A stretch of 64,000 nt of DNA from Diospyros lotus (Eukaryota > Streptophyta > Magnoliopsida > Ericales > Ebenaceae). The stretch spans positions 20,916,433 to 20,980,432 of the forward strand of contig NC_068347.1 of the NCBI RefSeq assembly GCF_014633365.1, in the 5' to 3' direction. Position numbers and translations under genes: made by a program. The notes under the pieces are model-generated. The model saw only the letters and a program-made list of their open reading frames with translations. It was not told the origin of the DNA and did no database searches. Below, piece after piece: positions 24,114 through 36,120 of the stretch; the stretch's first letter is position 1, and every line of letters begins with the position of its first letter.

Positions 24114-24430
24114 ATCTTAAATTGAGTGTACATTTATTCTTTAAAACTTGAAATTTTATTCACACAACTTCCTGTTACTAGTAGATCATCAACATATAAG
24201 AATGTAATCAGAATTTTACCATCATAAAAATTCTTGACATATAAAGCAACACTTCTTTTGAAGTCTTTACGCTACAAATAGAAATATATTTTGCTATACC
24301 AGACCCTAGGTGGTTGTTTTAGCCTATATAAGGCCTTTTGAAGCTTGTAAACTTTGTCTTCACTCCCACTCACTATGAACTCTTCAAGTTGAGAAAAATA
24401 AACCTGTTGTTTCCAAAAATACAATAATTC
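24114..24430 (-). pseudogene. Copia element C: reverse transcriptase core
   Basis: The minus strand reads VYFSQLEEFIVSGSEDKVYK, KLQKALYRLKQPPRVWYSKI and, after a frame break, KILITFLYVDDLLVTGS with the YVDD active site. This is RVT_2 of a copia element. It continues on the far side of the solo LTR at 22091. Similarity is lost upstream of about 24430, so the copy is 5'-truncated. Confidence 0.8.
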
Positions 24431-25072
24431 AACTTTACAGTATGGGAAGATTAGGTTGAGGTTGAGCAAGGCACAGAACGCAACATTGACCAATAGTCCA
24501 AGAAATATGGGAGTGCTGCTATTCAGGAGAGAACTCACACCACTGTCTAGGAGAAAGCTCGATAGGCTTATGTCCCTTAAAGAAGAAGATGTGGACTCAA
24601 ACAAACAATAGTGTGTGAAAGTAGGAAAGAGATGGATGGCTACTTAAGAGAGAGCTCTGTTGTCCAAGAGTGGGTAGCTGTAAAGTAGAACAAAGTCAGA
24701 AGTCACGCGGGGATTCCTCTCATATAGGCCTTCCAATGCTTAAGTTAATATAAGTCATGGTAGTCATGTAAAAGCAAGTCAAAAGTAGTTCGGGAGAAGG
24801 AACAACTACTCATCTAGATAAGTAAGTAGCTTAGTGACGTGCTTAAGCTTAAGTGTAAGAAGTTGGCGTGCTTTTCTAGTGGTTTTAGCTATCATTGTCT
24901 CTTTTGTAAATGAAGATCTTCCTCTTATAAATGAAGGGAATGGGGTGTTTATACCCCTTAAGATGTTGGTAGTGGGAGACATGGCACACAAGCATAGGGT
25001 GTGCATAGAGTTGCCTCGGGTTAAGCATGTATTAGGCTCTAGAGAAGGAACTGTTAGTGTTAGTGCCCTTAA
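24431..25072. other. Unassigned sequence
   Basis: No gene is supported. A plus-strand TATAAATG lies near 24917, which could belong to an LTR, but no ends are visible. Confidence 0.3.
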
Positions 25073-26707
25073 TGTTGGATTTAGATGACATCTAACAGTT
25101 GTATTATGGGACTAATAATATAAATGTTACAAATATAATAAAATATTTTTTCATATTTTAAGGTTGTATCTTCATTCATGCCTCTCCAATTTACATATAT
25201 AAATGAGCTCTTAGATTTCCTAATGAAAGTCTAATTCTTAAGTGTTAAGAATATGTGACAAAGACTTTTGGATTAAGAATTTATTAAAGTGATTAATAGT
25301 CCTTAGATTTCTTAGAAAAGGGTTATGATTAATCTATTATGGACTGGCACATGGGTTACTACCTTTGATTAGTATGAGAAACTAATGATAAAGGATGGTG
25401 AGTCACATGCCAAAATCCATGAGATGGATATAATAGACATGTGGGTAGATGTTAGTTGAACATCTATTGAATGTGACGCAAGTGATGAATCACATAGCTA
25501 AGATAATCTATAATCTATTATTGGTTTCGATTGTGTTACTAGTCCTTAAATAGGAGGCAACACAATTGTCTTGTATGTTGGTGTTAGAGATTTGTCTTTG
25601 CTAAGAACCACTTGGTTATCGCAGTGGGAAAGGCACTGTGTGGTCTCTGTGTAGTAACATATGGAGGTAGGTGATTGTTAATGGGATCCATTGACCTTTG
25701 GTGTGAGCTGAACATCCTATACGATCAGTGGTGGTTATGGTTGTATAAACCCCTAGCTAGGGTAAACTTGATTGGAAATGTGTTTCCATTGTCCAAAAAG
25801 TTTCGATGTGTCATTTCAATCACACCACGCTAGATCTTGGCATAGCTATCGAGTTAGTGAGTTTAATCTGTCCATAACTCTCACTTAATTGGGATGTTAG
25901 TCAATAGAGGGATTATAGTACATGGTAATTGAAAGCCCAAATAGGTTCTTTTGAAGTATAACTTCATTACTGGTAGGATCGCCTTGACATAATACTAGTT
26001 GTCATTGAGGATCTTTTGGGGTACATTGAGGAGATGGAAGGATTTTCTTTCTAGACCAAATTGTTTTTTCAACATCAAAGTGTTTGATGTGTCCTAATTG
26101 CTACTTAGTGGTGAACCTAGAAGGTCATATGCATATCCAAATGTAGTGGTTGACTTGTTATGAAAGGATGTAATTAATGGTCGTCATTAAGAGTTAACGG
26201 ATTGGGTTTAAATTAATCCAAGCAATTGTTAAGAGTTAACGAGTGCCTCGGTTTTATTATGAGATAATGAAATGGCTAATAATTTTAATGGCGGGGCTAG
26301 ATGTAATTTGCAAAAATTGAAAACAATGGGACAAAATCGGTTGACTGACCTTAGAGGTGGTCGATCGACTCGAGGCTAAACCAGTCAACAGGTTGAGAAA
26401 TGGTCAACTAGACCTTGCTAACTGGTTCCTCGAATTCAATAGATCATTTTATTGCAAATAGGTCACATTTGACATGATTTCTTTGTCATTTCTGCAAAGA
26501 ATTTGGATGACGCGTGGCTGGAAAAGACGATGGAAGGACAACATGCATCCAACACAGCCCAACCTTTTCTCTCCCTTGTCCCCTATCTCTCTCCTAGTCG
26601 TTTGTCCAATTTAGGGCATTTTAGGGTGTTTTAAGGTTTTAGGTGTTGATATATAAGGGGTGGAAAAGAAGAACGTGAGAGCTTTTTGCTTCTTTGGTTA
26701 TTGTTGT
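25073..26707 (+). mobile_element. Possible copia-type LTR fragment
   Basis: The stretch begins TGTTGGATTT and has no coding content. It holds several GTCGAC/GTTGACT-like motifs (26339-26420), a TATA box TATATAAG at 26650-26657 and a short pyrimidine-rich leader. It is cut at 26708 by another LTR. The assignment rests on layout only. Confidence 0.35.
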
Positions 26708-29701
26708 TGAGTTTTCTATTATGTATGTTTTGATGATGACTTCATGTTGCCAAAAACTTTAATGTTCTCATATGTTTTGACCTCATAAGTTTGTTTATAT
26801 ATTTTGATATATGTGGAAATTTTTTATCCCTCTTTAGCATATTACCTAAGGATATGTTAAGCTTATCTTAAGTTTATCTTGATAAAATATATGTTGAGAT
26901 TGCCTTGAGAATATTTAAGGTCAAGGAACCTTGATAGGTTTATCCTTTAGTATGATTTATTTATTAATATTCTCATATATGTTAAAAAAATTTAACCATG
27001 TGTTTTATTGATATGTCTTTTAATATGTTTCTCTTTAGAGTTATCCTAAAGATGATGCATATGTGCTTTGTAAAACTCATGATACGCTTAGTGTTTTATG
27101 TGGCAGCATTACTCAATGTTTAAGAGTAATGTGTTCTATATTTCTTATCAGATGTTTAAGTGTTAAACATCAAGATTTTTATGTAAATGATCATATACTC
27201 AAGTGATGGTAATTGAGATTTGATTTGTAGAAATTAAGTTGTTTTATCCTTCATGTTAAGGTTATGCTAATAATCTCACTGTGTTTTGTTTGTAGTTAAT
27301 CTTGTTCTTGTTTATATGTTAATAAGTTTCTCTAGGATCTCAAGGGATATCCTAAGTATCCTAACATATTAGTGTCATGAATAAATGTCATATATCCTCA
27401 TGACACTTAGAATATAATTAAAGTTAGGAAATATCTTAAGTACTCAAAATATGTGGAAGCATCTCTCAAGTCTAGGAGCAATATGTTTTATTTGATTTGA
27501 ATCATCTTTGCTCTTGTGTAAATTTATATATGCTTAGGTAAGTAATTCTAAGCCCTATTTCATATAGCCTAAGCTATCTCTTTGATATTTAATATCATAA
27601 TCTTAAAGCTCTCAATGTTCTGAAATTTAATGAAAGAACATTTAAGAGTTTATCAGTTGAATGTTTGTTGCTTAGATTCAAGTATTTTTAGGATTGTTGA
27701 TTTCAAGCAGCATTTGATTAAACTGCTAAAAATTCATCTTCTCAAACTTATAGTCGAGTAATGATTAATTACTCGAATAAGAATGAAAATGTAATCAAGT
27801 GGTATTATTTTGAAACATCTAGATATGGTAACAATTTTTCTTGAAAAAATTTAAACGCTGTATGTTTTCAAAGCAATACTTCCTAGTGTTGCTCATGTTT
27901 AGGTTCAATGCATTTGAGTAATAGAATTCTAAAGTTGTCATCTTTCAAGAATTACTTAAAATATGCATTAGTATTTATAGCATTAAGCATAATAATAAAC
28001 ACTTGCATGAATAAAGAAAATCAAAAAATCAAATTATCATAATTAGACTACATCAAAACACCCTAGTTATAGAGTTTAGTTCATATTACAAATGATGTAA
28101 TCCATAACAAAACAAATGAACATAAATATAGAATTTAAAGAAAATGGAAAAAGAGAATAAAACTCTTTTGATGTGTAGGATTTCATTCTTCAAAAATGTT
28201 GTCACCAATTCTTGAAGAAATCTTCCACCAAGAGTGCTCCAATTCTTCAATTCTTCAATTTTTCAACATTCCTTCTCTATTTATACTCATTTATTTATTC
28301 TTTTCCTTAATTTTCTCCTTAAAATATGGGATATCCTACCTCCATGTTTTTCTCTTCCATATTTTCCTCTCCATGTTTCATGCCACCCATGTCCACTCAA
28401 AAGTTTAGGTCTCATACTCAATACAAAATAATCCCTTAAAATATCAAAGAATTACAATTTAGGGATTTTTGTAAGATATGGGCTTAATTTAATTAAACTT
28501 TTGGGCTAGGCTTCTTAGGTCCAATTGGGCCTAATTCTTCATGAAATAGGAAGTCCAAATAACCCTTAAAAGGCCTCTTAATCCATCTACAAATCAGCCC
28601 AACTTGGAGAAAATGGAATTCAAAATTCGTAGGTAGTGCTGAATTTTTGACGGCTTTGATCTTCTGTCACTCTAACAGTCATAACTTTCTGTAAAAAAAT
28701 CAGATTTACGCACCGTTTGAAGCATAGAAAATTAGACATATAGAGCTCTCACATATATTATTTCCAGAATTTTTTGACATTCCAATTGGTACAGATTTTA
28801 TTTTTAATCAGACCTTTGAGTAGCGAAAATCCATAACTTTTGCTCTTCTTTCTCACTTTTCCTTCAAATCCTATCAACATGATAATTACCTAAAATTAAT
28901 ATAGAAAACATATACAAGCATAATAATTAAGCATAAAATCAAGTAAGAATGGTATAGAAATATTAGCATATCAAGTAGTATTATAGAAATCATATATGTT
29001 TTATTTAGCTTATATGTGTTATTGTTTTAATAAGAATGATTGAAAAATCATGATGCTCAGGCTAGTGCATCTTTGTGTTGTTTGTAAGGCTTTGTTGTTG
29101 AGTAACATATTTTGTGCTCAACATATTTGTAATGTTCTGTGTATTTCATTTTAGTCAAGTAATGGTGAGTTATTTGACTTTTGGATATTTCATGAGAATA
29201 TATTTCATTAAGTAAATATGAATAACAAATATTGTTTCTATGTGTTTTGCATCTTCATGTTTTTTGCTATAATGATTCTTATTTTGAATCTAGAAAAGGG
29301 AGAATCATATATTGTTCTCAACTTGTTGTCAAAGCCATGTGGTTTAAATATGTCTCATTTATCTTCCAAAGCTTTCTATGTAACCAAATGAATGTGATTG
29401 GAAAGTTAGTTTTAACCAACTTTCACAAACAACACTTGTGTTTTATACATTTAAGCTTATTGTCTATGTTTCTTATTTAGATGTTATTGAGGAGAAATTG
29501 TTTTGATGATGATATTCAAAACAATATATGTTGATTGAATAATAGTTAAGTAAGGTATAGAATAAATCGAGTATGTTTGAATATCACTTGAGTAAATTAT
29601 CTTAGTAATCGAGTATTTATTGCTAGTTTTGGTTATATCAAAAGTAATCGAGTGATTAAGGTCATTGTCAAGTGTTGTACCTTTTTTTAATCTACTAAGT
29701 G
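26708..29701 (+). mobile_element. Second long SIRE-like LTR, interrupted and right-truncated
   Basis: It begins TGAGTTTTCT and is collinear with 14791-16940. Shared phrases include TTTTGATGATGACT, GTCAAGGAACCTTGATAGG, AAGCAATACTTCCTA and the TCGAGTA repeats near 29570. No gag or polypurine tract precedes it. It lacks the last part of the LTR because a gypsy LTR begins at 29702. About 1 kb of unrelated sequence (about 27957-28985) sits inside it. Confidence 0.6.
27957..28985. mobile_element. About 1 kb insertion of unknown type inside the long LTR
   Basis: The LTR at 14791 has no counterpart for this block. The flanks carry AGTATTTATAG (about 27970) and AGTATTATAG (about 28973), which might be a degenerate target duplication. 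No inverted repeats or coding region were identified. Confidence 0.45.
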
Positions 29702-29861
29702 TAACGCCTCACCTCTTCAGGGCATTGTATTTTAGGTAAGGATTTTTTTTTTCCATACATACTCGAATCATACTAAAATTCCCAACATAATCATATAAGA
29801 GTAATATTCCCAAAATGGAATTAGGGAATAGTAAACTTAATCATAAATGGAAGAAGAATCA
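29702..29861 (-). mobile_element. Gypsy LTR (minus strand), downstream part
   Basis: Read on the minus strand this ends GAGGTGAGGCGTTACA at 29702, matching the LTR end GAGGCGTTACA at 59431. It is separated from the rest of the LTR (41443-43150) by the Tat element. Confidence 0.5.
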
Positions 29862-29866
29862 GAACC
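29862..29866. repeat. Left target duplication GAACC of the Tat element
   Basis: GAACC lies directly before the 5' LTR and is repeated at 41438-41442 directly after the 3' LTR. Confidence 0.9.
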
Positions 29867-30558
29867 TGTTATGTGCATTTCCCGCATCACCCCGCATGGG
29901 CCAGACTCCGTCCGATAGACCGGCCCAATCACCCAAGGCCAAGAAGGCCCGGGCGACCTCGTCAAGGAAGGTCCAGCCTCCACCAAAGATCCAGAAAGCG
30001 AGCATATGGCGAGCTCCCGGTAATCCCCCAATGAGCTCGGAGCAATCGACTAACGAGCTCCTGAAATATCCTCCAGATCGCTGGCCCATCCAGGTCGCTG
30101 GCCTAAAACCTCCAGCTCGCATGAGTGGCAAAGCTGCTGAGAAGTCAGAGGTAGGGTCCGATCACTTTATCTGTAACAGCCCATGCCCCTCGTAATGAGG
30201 ATCCCACTCCCGGTCTTGTGAAGGCGATAAGAACTGTTTGTCCCCCATTATACAATCACTGTATTTTTATATATTATCTAAATTGTAAAAGCCCCTCAAT
30301 ATAAATGAGAATCAAAGAGACCATGAAGGGCAAGAAGGACAAAAAAAGAATAATGAGATACCGCCACTCTGGGGGAATAATCAGATGGCGGCCGTGGACT
30401 AGGCATCGTTCTGGCCGAACCACGTAAAAGATTCTGGTGTACACGCTTGGAACTTTGGGGGGGGGGGGGGGAGGGGTTCTTCCTTCTTTCTCGGTATTTT
30501 TGGATTGACTCACCGCGGCCCAAAACGAATCACGATCGGCCGAAATCAAACGTCGACA
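29867..30558 (+). repeat. 5' LTR of the Tat element
   Basis: 692 bp, TGTTATGTGC to CGTCGACA. A TATA-like TATAAATG lies at 30300-30307. A long G run (30457-30471) differs in length from the 3' LTR. Confidence 0.92.
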
Positions 30559-30579
30559 TTTTGGCGCTAGAGGAAAGGG
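30559..30579 (+). promoter_or_regulatory. Primer-binding site of the Tat element
   Basis: TTTTGGCGCTAGAGGAAAGG follows the LTR after one or two bases. The TGGCGC core is the form expected for a tRNA 3' end. The tRNA was not identified. Confidence 0.6.
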
Positions 30580-30597
30580 CCGCTCTGATCAATAGCC

Positions 30598-32160
30598 ATG
30601 GCTAGGGGAAGGAATACTCGAAGTTCCGAGGCGGCGGTCGACCCACCTGAAAATCACCACGACCGACCACGAGACTTACCACCAAATGGAGGACCCGTTG
30701 CCCCGGCAGCCGATACTCCTTTCCCGTCGCCCGCCGAAGACGCTCCCGGCATACCACCACGGGTCCCTGTCCAGCCTACTATCCAAATCACTGGGACAGG
30801 GATGATCCGGGACTGGCAGCAGCGCCAGGAAGCATTGGAGAATACGGTAATGCAACTCGCTGACGCGGTCAGAATTCTGGCCCAAGCTCAAGCACGAGCT
30901 GTCCACGACCCACCGGCGTCGCCTCGCAGGGTCCGCCAACCGTGGGAGGAGAGACACCCACCCGCGGAAGAGGATATCGGGGATAACTATCCGTCCCCAG
31001 TTCACCGCTCCCCAGTCCGAGAAAGAAGCAGGCAATCGCAAGCCCAGCAATCAGTAGGACCGGACTCAACTATGGAAGAGCTGTATCAAAGGGTGCGACA
31101 GCTGGAAGAACGACAAGGAGTCCGCAGCCAGAATAATGGCCGTGGGGATAGGACGCCGTTCACCAGAGAGATTGAGCTCGAACCCCTGCCGCGGAGGTTT
31201 AAGGTCCCGAGCATGCCACAATATAATGGGGACAGCGACCCCTATGATTACCTGGATGCGTACAACGTGCAAATGGATCTACAGACAACCAGCTCGCTGG
31301 CTAAATGTCGCGCCTTCCCAGCAATCTTAGGAGACATCCCCCGAGCTTGGTTCAGGAGCCTTCCGCCTCGTAGCATCAACAGTTGGGAAGAGTGCCAACA
31401 GAGATTCCTTAACCAATACAGGGCTCTAAGGAGGCAGCTCGCGCCACCTCGCCACCGTATTCCAGAAATCAAACGAGCCACTAAGGGATTACATCGCCAG
31501 GTTCAGGCGCGAGGTGAGCAACGTCGAGGATCCCTCGGATGAAAGTATCCTAACGGCGATCTCCGCCGGCCTCCGAAAAGACGGAAAGCTCTACGAGAGC
31601 ATCTACCGAACCCCGGTCAAAGACCTGGGGGAATTCTATGAACGAGCTTCCAAGGAAATCCGATGGGAAGACGCCTTCGGGACGAAGAAACCCGTCGGGT
31701 CGAGGGAAGAAGCTGGGGGCTCCAGCCAGAATAAGAGAAGGCACAACGAAGACGCCGGAAGAGAAGCTCGGGGGGAGCGCTCGAGCAATGAAGTGTTCAA
31801 GTGAGCTCGGAAGGCAGAGGGAGATGAGCGACCTCGTAGATCACAGCGCTTTGACAGCTACTGTGCCCTGTCAGACCCCCAAGAAAGGATCTTCGCCATC
31901 GAAAGGAACAAAGAGGAATTTGGGAAGCCCAACCCGTTGAGAACCCCAAACAAATTCCGAAACAAAGAAAAATTTTGCGCATACCACAACGAGGCGGGTC
32001 ACAACACCTCGGAATGCTGGGCCCTAAGGGACGCCATCGAAGATTTGATAAGAAGAGGTCGCTTAAAAGATTACGTGGTGCGGCCGACTAATCAACCAAG
32101 CCAGCCGCCGGTACAGCAGCAGCCCCCAACCGATGATGACCAATCACCGGCTGTACGAAC
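30598..32160 (+). pseudogene. Tat element gag
   Basis: This encodes the capsid/nucleocapsid precursor. Translation likely starts at the ATG 30598, 40 bp after the LTR. A Pro/Arg-rich N-terminus is followed by the retrotransposon gag domain (FKVPSMPQYNGDSDPYDYLD, AFPAILGDIPRAWFRSLPPR, NSWEECQQRFLNQYRALRRQ). A small deletion near 31450 shifts the frame. The sequence resumes as DYIARFRREVSNVEDPSDES. An in-frame TGA lies at 31802-31804. Downstream in the same frame is the zinc-binding motif CAYHNEAGHNTSEC (31978-32019) and a basic tail. The rest of gag-pol follows without a visible gag stop of its own. This copy cannot make full-length Gag. Confidence 0.85.
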
Positions 32161-35100
32161 CATCTACACGATCCATGGCGGGCCCCACCTCGCTGGATCC
32201 TCCCACAAATCCCGCGACAAATACATACGAGAGGCCAACCATGTCTTGCTAGCAAGATCAGGCGAACAGCCGGTTCCCGCGAAGCGGCCTAGGGGTAACC
32301 CAATCCCAGAGAAGATGTTTTTCTCGGAAGAAGATGCCAGAGACGTCCATTGGCCGCACAACAACGCACTCGTTATACGAGCCCAGGTCGGCAACTCCGA
32401 AGTGCGAAGGATAATGGTAGACACGGGCAGCTCGGTAAACGTAATGTACAGAGCATGCTTCGATCAGATGGGTTTGGGATCGGAACAGTTGAGCTCGTCC
32501 CCAGAGCCACTCTATGGGTTCACAGGAGACGCGGTGATTCCCGTCGGTCGGATCAGCCTTCCCCTCACCATCGGGGATGCGAACCGCCAGGCCACTACTT
32601 TGGCAGAATTCCTAATAATTGACTGCCCCTCAGCATACAACGTCGTACTCGGAAGGCCGGCGATGAATGACCTGGATCTAGTCACTTCAACCAGGTCGCT
32701 TATGGTGAAATTCCCGACCCCCGACGGTGTAGGGTGTGTACGAGGCGAGCAGCACCTCGCAAGACGTTGCTATGAGGACGCCCTGAAAATGGGAGCAAAG
32801 GGAAAGAAGGTAAATATCATCGCAAAAGTCGGCCCGCGATCAATCGGCCAATGGGAGGACCTGGATCCACGCGAGGTCGACTGCGAAAAACCCACCGGTC
32901 CCATGGAAGAGCTCAAAGATATCTCAGTCGGCGAGGCAGACGAGGAAAGGCGCCTCAAGCTAGGCAAGAGTCTAGCCCCCGAGGTAAAATCCCAACTTAC
33001 AGATTTCCTTAAAGCTAACCTTGATGTATTCGCATGGAACCACGAAGATATGGTGGGAATCGCCCCAGAAGTCATGTCACACAGGCTCAACGTAGATCCA
33101 AGCTACAGGCCAGTGCGCCAGAAGAGGAGGCCAATGACTCCGGAGCGTTATGCCGCCCTTAAAGAAGAAGTGGACAAACTCTTGGCAAATAATTTCATCA
33201 AGGAAGCCCACTATCCGGTCTAGGTGGCCAACCCGGTCCTAGTAAAGAAGAAAAATGGGAAGTGGAGGACCTGCATCGACTTCACCGACCTGAACAAGGC
33301 CTGTCCTAAAGACAGCTTTCCTCTCCCAGAATCGATTAGCTCGTGGATGCAACGGCTGGTCACCGCCTCCTCAGTTTCATGGATGCCTATTCAGGCTACA
33401 ACCAGATCCCCATGAACCCCACGGACCAAGAGCACACCTCGTTCATAACCGACCGGGGGCTCTATTGTTACAAGGTCATGCCCTTTGGATTGAAGAATGC
33501 TAGCGCGACCTACCAGAGGCTGGTCAATACGATGTTCGAAACACTGATCGGAAAAACCATGGAAGTATACGTTGACGACATGCTGGTAAAATCCGAGCAA
33601 GTGACGGACCACGTTTCCGATCTAAGAGAAACGTTTGGAGTCCTCAGGAAATATCAGATGAAGCTCAACCCGCTCAAGTGCGCCTTCGGTGTAGCCTCTG
33701 GAAAATTCCTTGGGTTTATGGTAAACAACAGAGGCATTGAAGCCAACCCAGAAAAAATTAAGGCTCTGCTCGACATGAGGTCGCCCATAAGAAAGAAGGA
33801 GGTGCAAAGCCTCAATGGTCAGGTCGCGGCTCTGAGCCATTTCATTTCAAAGGCAATTGACAAGTGTGCCCCGTTCTTCGAGCTTCTAAGGAAGGAGAAA
33901 GACTTCAGATGGACAAAAGAATGCGAGTTCGCATTCCAACAACTAAAGGAGTACATGGGACGGGCCCCATTGCTCGCCAAACCTAAGGAGGGAGAGAGGT
34001 TGACCTTGTACTTAGGAGTATCCCAACAGGCTCTCAGCGCGGCCTTCGTTCGGGGGGAAGAAAGGGTGCAGCACCCCATTTATTACGTCTCCAAAAGCCT
34101 AATCGATGCAGAAACAAGGTACGCACCAATCTAAAAATTGGCTTACTGTCTAATAGTGGCATCAAGGAAGCTGCGACCCTATTTTCAAGCTCATGAGATC
34201 GAAGTCCTGACCAAATACCCATTGAAACAAATTCTCCAAAAACCAGATACCTCAGGCCGCTTACTAAAATGGTCTATTGAGCTCGCTCAGTTCGACATAA
34301 AGTACAAACCAAGGACGGCGATAAAGGGTCAAGCGTTGGCAGACTTCATTGCCGAGTTTACTGGGCCAATTGACGAGGAGCCGGAAAACCTGAAAGGATC
34401 GTCCTGGGAACTATACGTTGACGGATCATCGAACGAACAAGGAGTGGGAGCCGGGGTTATGCTAATAAGCCCCGAAGGTCACAAAATCCTCTGCGCCCTG
34501 AGGTTCCGTTTTTTGGCCACCAATAATGAATCCGAGTATGAAGCCTTATTAGCAGGACTCCGCCTGGCAAAGGAAATACGAGCTGAATTCTTGGAGATCT
34601 TCAGCGACTCTCAATTAGTTGTCAACCAGGTGCGGGGAGAATACCAGGCCAGAGACACGAAGATGGCAGCATACTTACAGAAGGTACGCGAACTTTTAGC
34701 CACTTTCGAAAAATATGAAATGCATCAAATCCCCCGCTCCCAGAACTCTCATGCGGACGCTTTGGCTCGCCTAGCAACTGCCCGGGACGCAGAATTCTTG
34801 GGGGACATACCTGTCGATTTTTTGGCCACCCCGAGCATGGAACAACGAGATGAAACGCTACTGATCACGGCGCCCCAAAACTCATGGATGACCCCCATCT
34901 TGGAGTATCTGCAAGACGGGAAACTACCGGAAGACAAGCTGGAAGCACGTCGCCTGCGAGCTCAAGCCGCCCGATATTGCATCTATGATGAAAGACTGTA
35001 CAAGAGGGGATTCTCAGCCCCGCTCCTGAGGTGCATTGACGGCACCGATTGCCAGGCTGTGCTAGAAGAAATTCATGCAGGCCACTGCGGTAATCATGCA

Positions 35101-36120
35101 GGGGCACTCTCTCTGGCACAAAAGGCCCTCCGACAAGGGTTTTATTGGCCCACCGTGAAGCAAGATGCCATAGAGACGGTCAAGAAATGCGAGAAGTGCC
35201 AAAGGTTCGCCAAGGTTCCGCGAGCCCCGCCGGCTTACCTGCAGCAGATGAGCAGCCCTTGGCCCTTTGCCATTTGGGGCATGGATCTAATCGGGCCGCT
35301 GCCCACGGCTCGCGGAGGATGCAAACATGCCATAGTGGCAGTTGACTACTTCACCAAATGGGCAGAGGCCAAAGAGCTCGCACAGATCACCAGTGCAAAG
35401 ACACAAGCTTTTACATGGGATAACATAATCTGCAGATTCGGAGTGCCACAGTAAATAGTAACGGACAACGGAACCCAATTCACCAGCGAGCAATTCATCC
35501 AATTCTGCGAGTCAATGGGGATTCAAAAGAGTTTCACCACCGTTGATCACCCCCAGGCCAATGGGCAGGTCGAAGCAGTCAACAAAATAATCAAGCAGAC
35601 CCTGAAGACAAAGCTTGAGGCTAGAAAGGGGGCCTGGGTGGATGAACTACAAATAGTGCTATGGACCTATCGGACAACAGCCCGAAGCAGCACTGGAGAA
35701 ACCTCATTCTCAATGGCGTATGGGTCGGAGGCTATGATCCCCGCTGAGAATAAAGTGGCCAGCCACCGAAGGGCCACCTTCAGCTTAGATCGCAATAACG
35801 AGCTACTGGCGGCTAATCTGGACCTGCTCGAGGAATCAAGAGATGTAGCTCGCGTGAGGATCGCCATTTATCAACAAAGGGTGGCACGATACTATAACAG
35901 GAAGGTCCGAATCCGATGTTACAACGTCGGAGATCCGGTACTACGCCTAGTACTGCCAGGAGCACGGGCGGCAAGAGATGGCACCTTAGGTCCTAATTGG
36001 GAAGGTCCATTTATCATCAAAGAAAATTTGAATAACGGAGCATATCATCTGGCAAACATGGACGGTCTCCCTCTCCCACGAGCTTGGAACGCAGAACACC
36101 TTCGTCCTTACTTCAGATAA
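32161..36120 (+). pseudogene. Tat element pol: protease, RT, RNase H, second RNase H, integrase
   Basis: The protease active site is MVDTGSSVNVMY (Asp codon at 32420). Reverse transcriptase starts near 33000 and has VKKKNGKWRTCIDFTDLNKA, PFGLKNASATYQRL and MEVYVDDMLVKS (33559-33594). RNase H (about 33990-34350) has YYVSKSLIDAETRYAPI. A second, archaeal-type RNase H follows (34405-34780) with LYVDGSSNEQGVGAGVML, NNESEYEALLAGL, FSDSQLVVNQV and SHADALARLA. Integrase has CEKC, MDLIGPLPTARGG, TDNGTQF and GQVEAVNK (D, D and E present) and ends at 36120. Damage: TAG 33221-33223 in place of a likely Trp, a frameshift near 33327 with TAG at 33337, TAA at 34132 and TAA at 35452. The catalytic residues are otherwise retained. 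Confidence 0.9.

Noticed and set aside
29815..30195. Open frames in both Tat LTRs (also 40618-41079)
   Set aside because: They read GC-rich LTR sequence. Both LTRs give the same frame only because they are copies.
30676..31050. Antisense open frames over Tat gag
   Set aside because: They are mirror frames of GC-rich gag coding sequence and lack any motif, unlike the antisense gene at 37411-39960.
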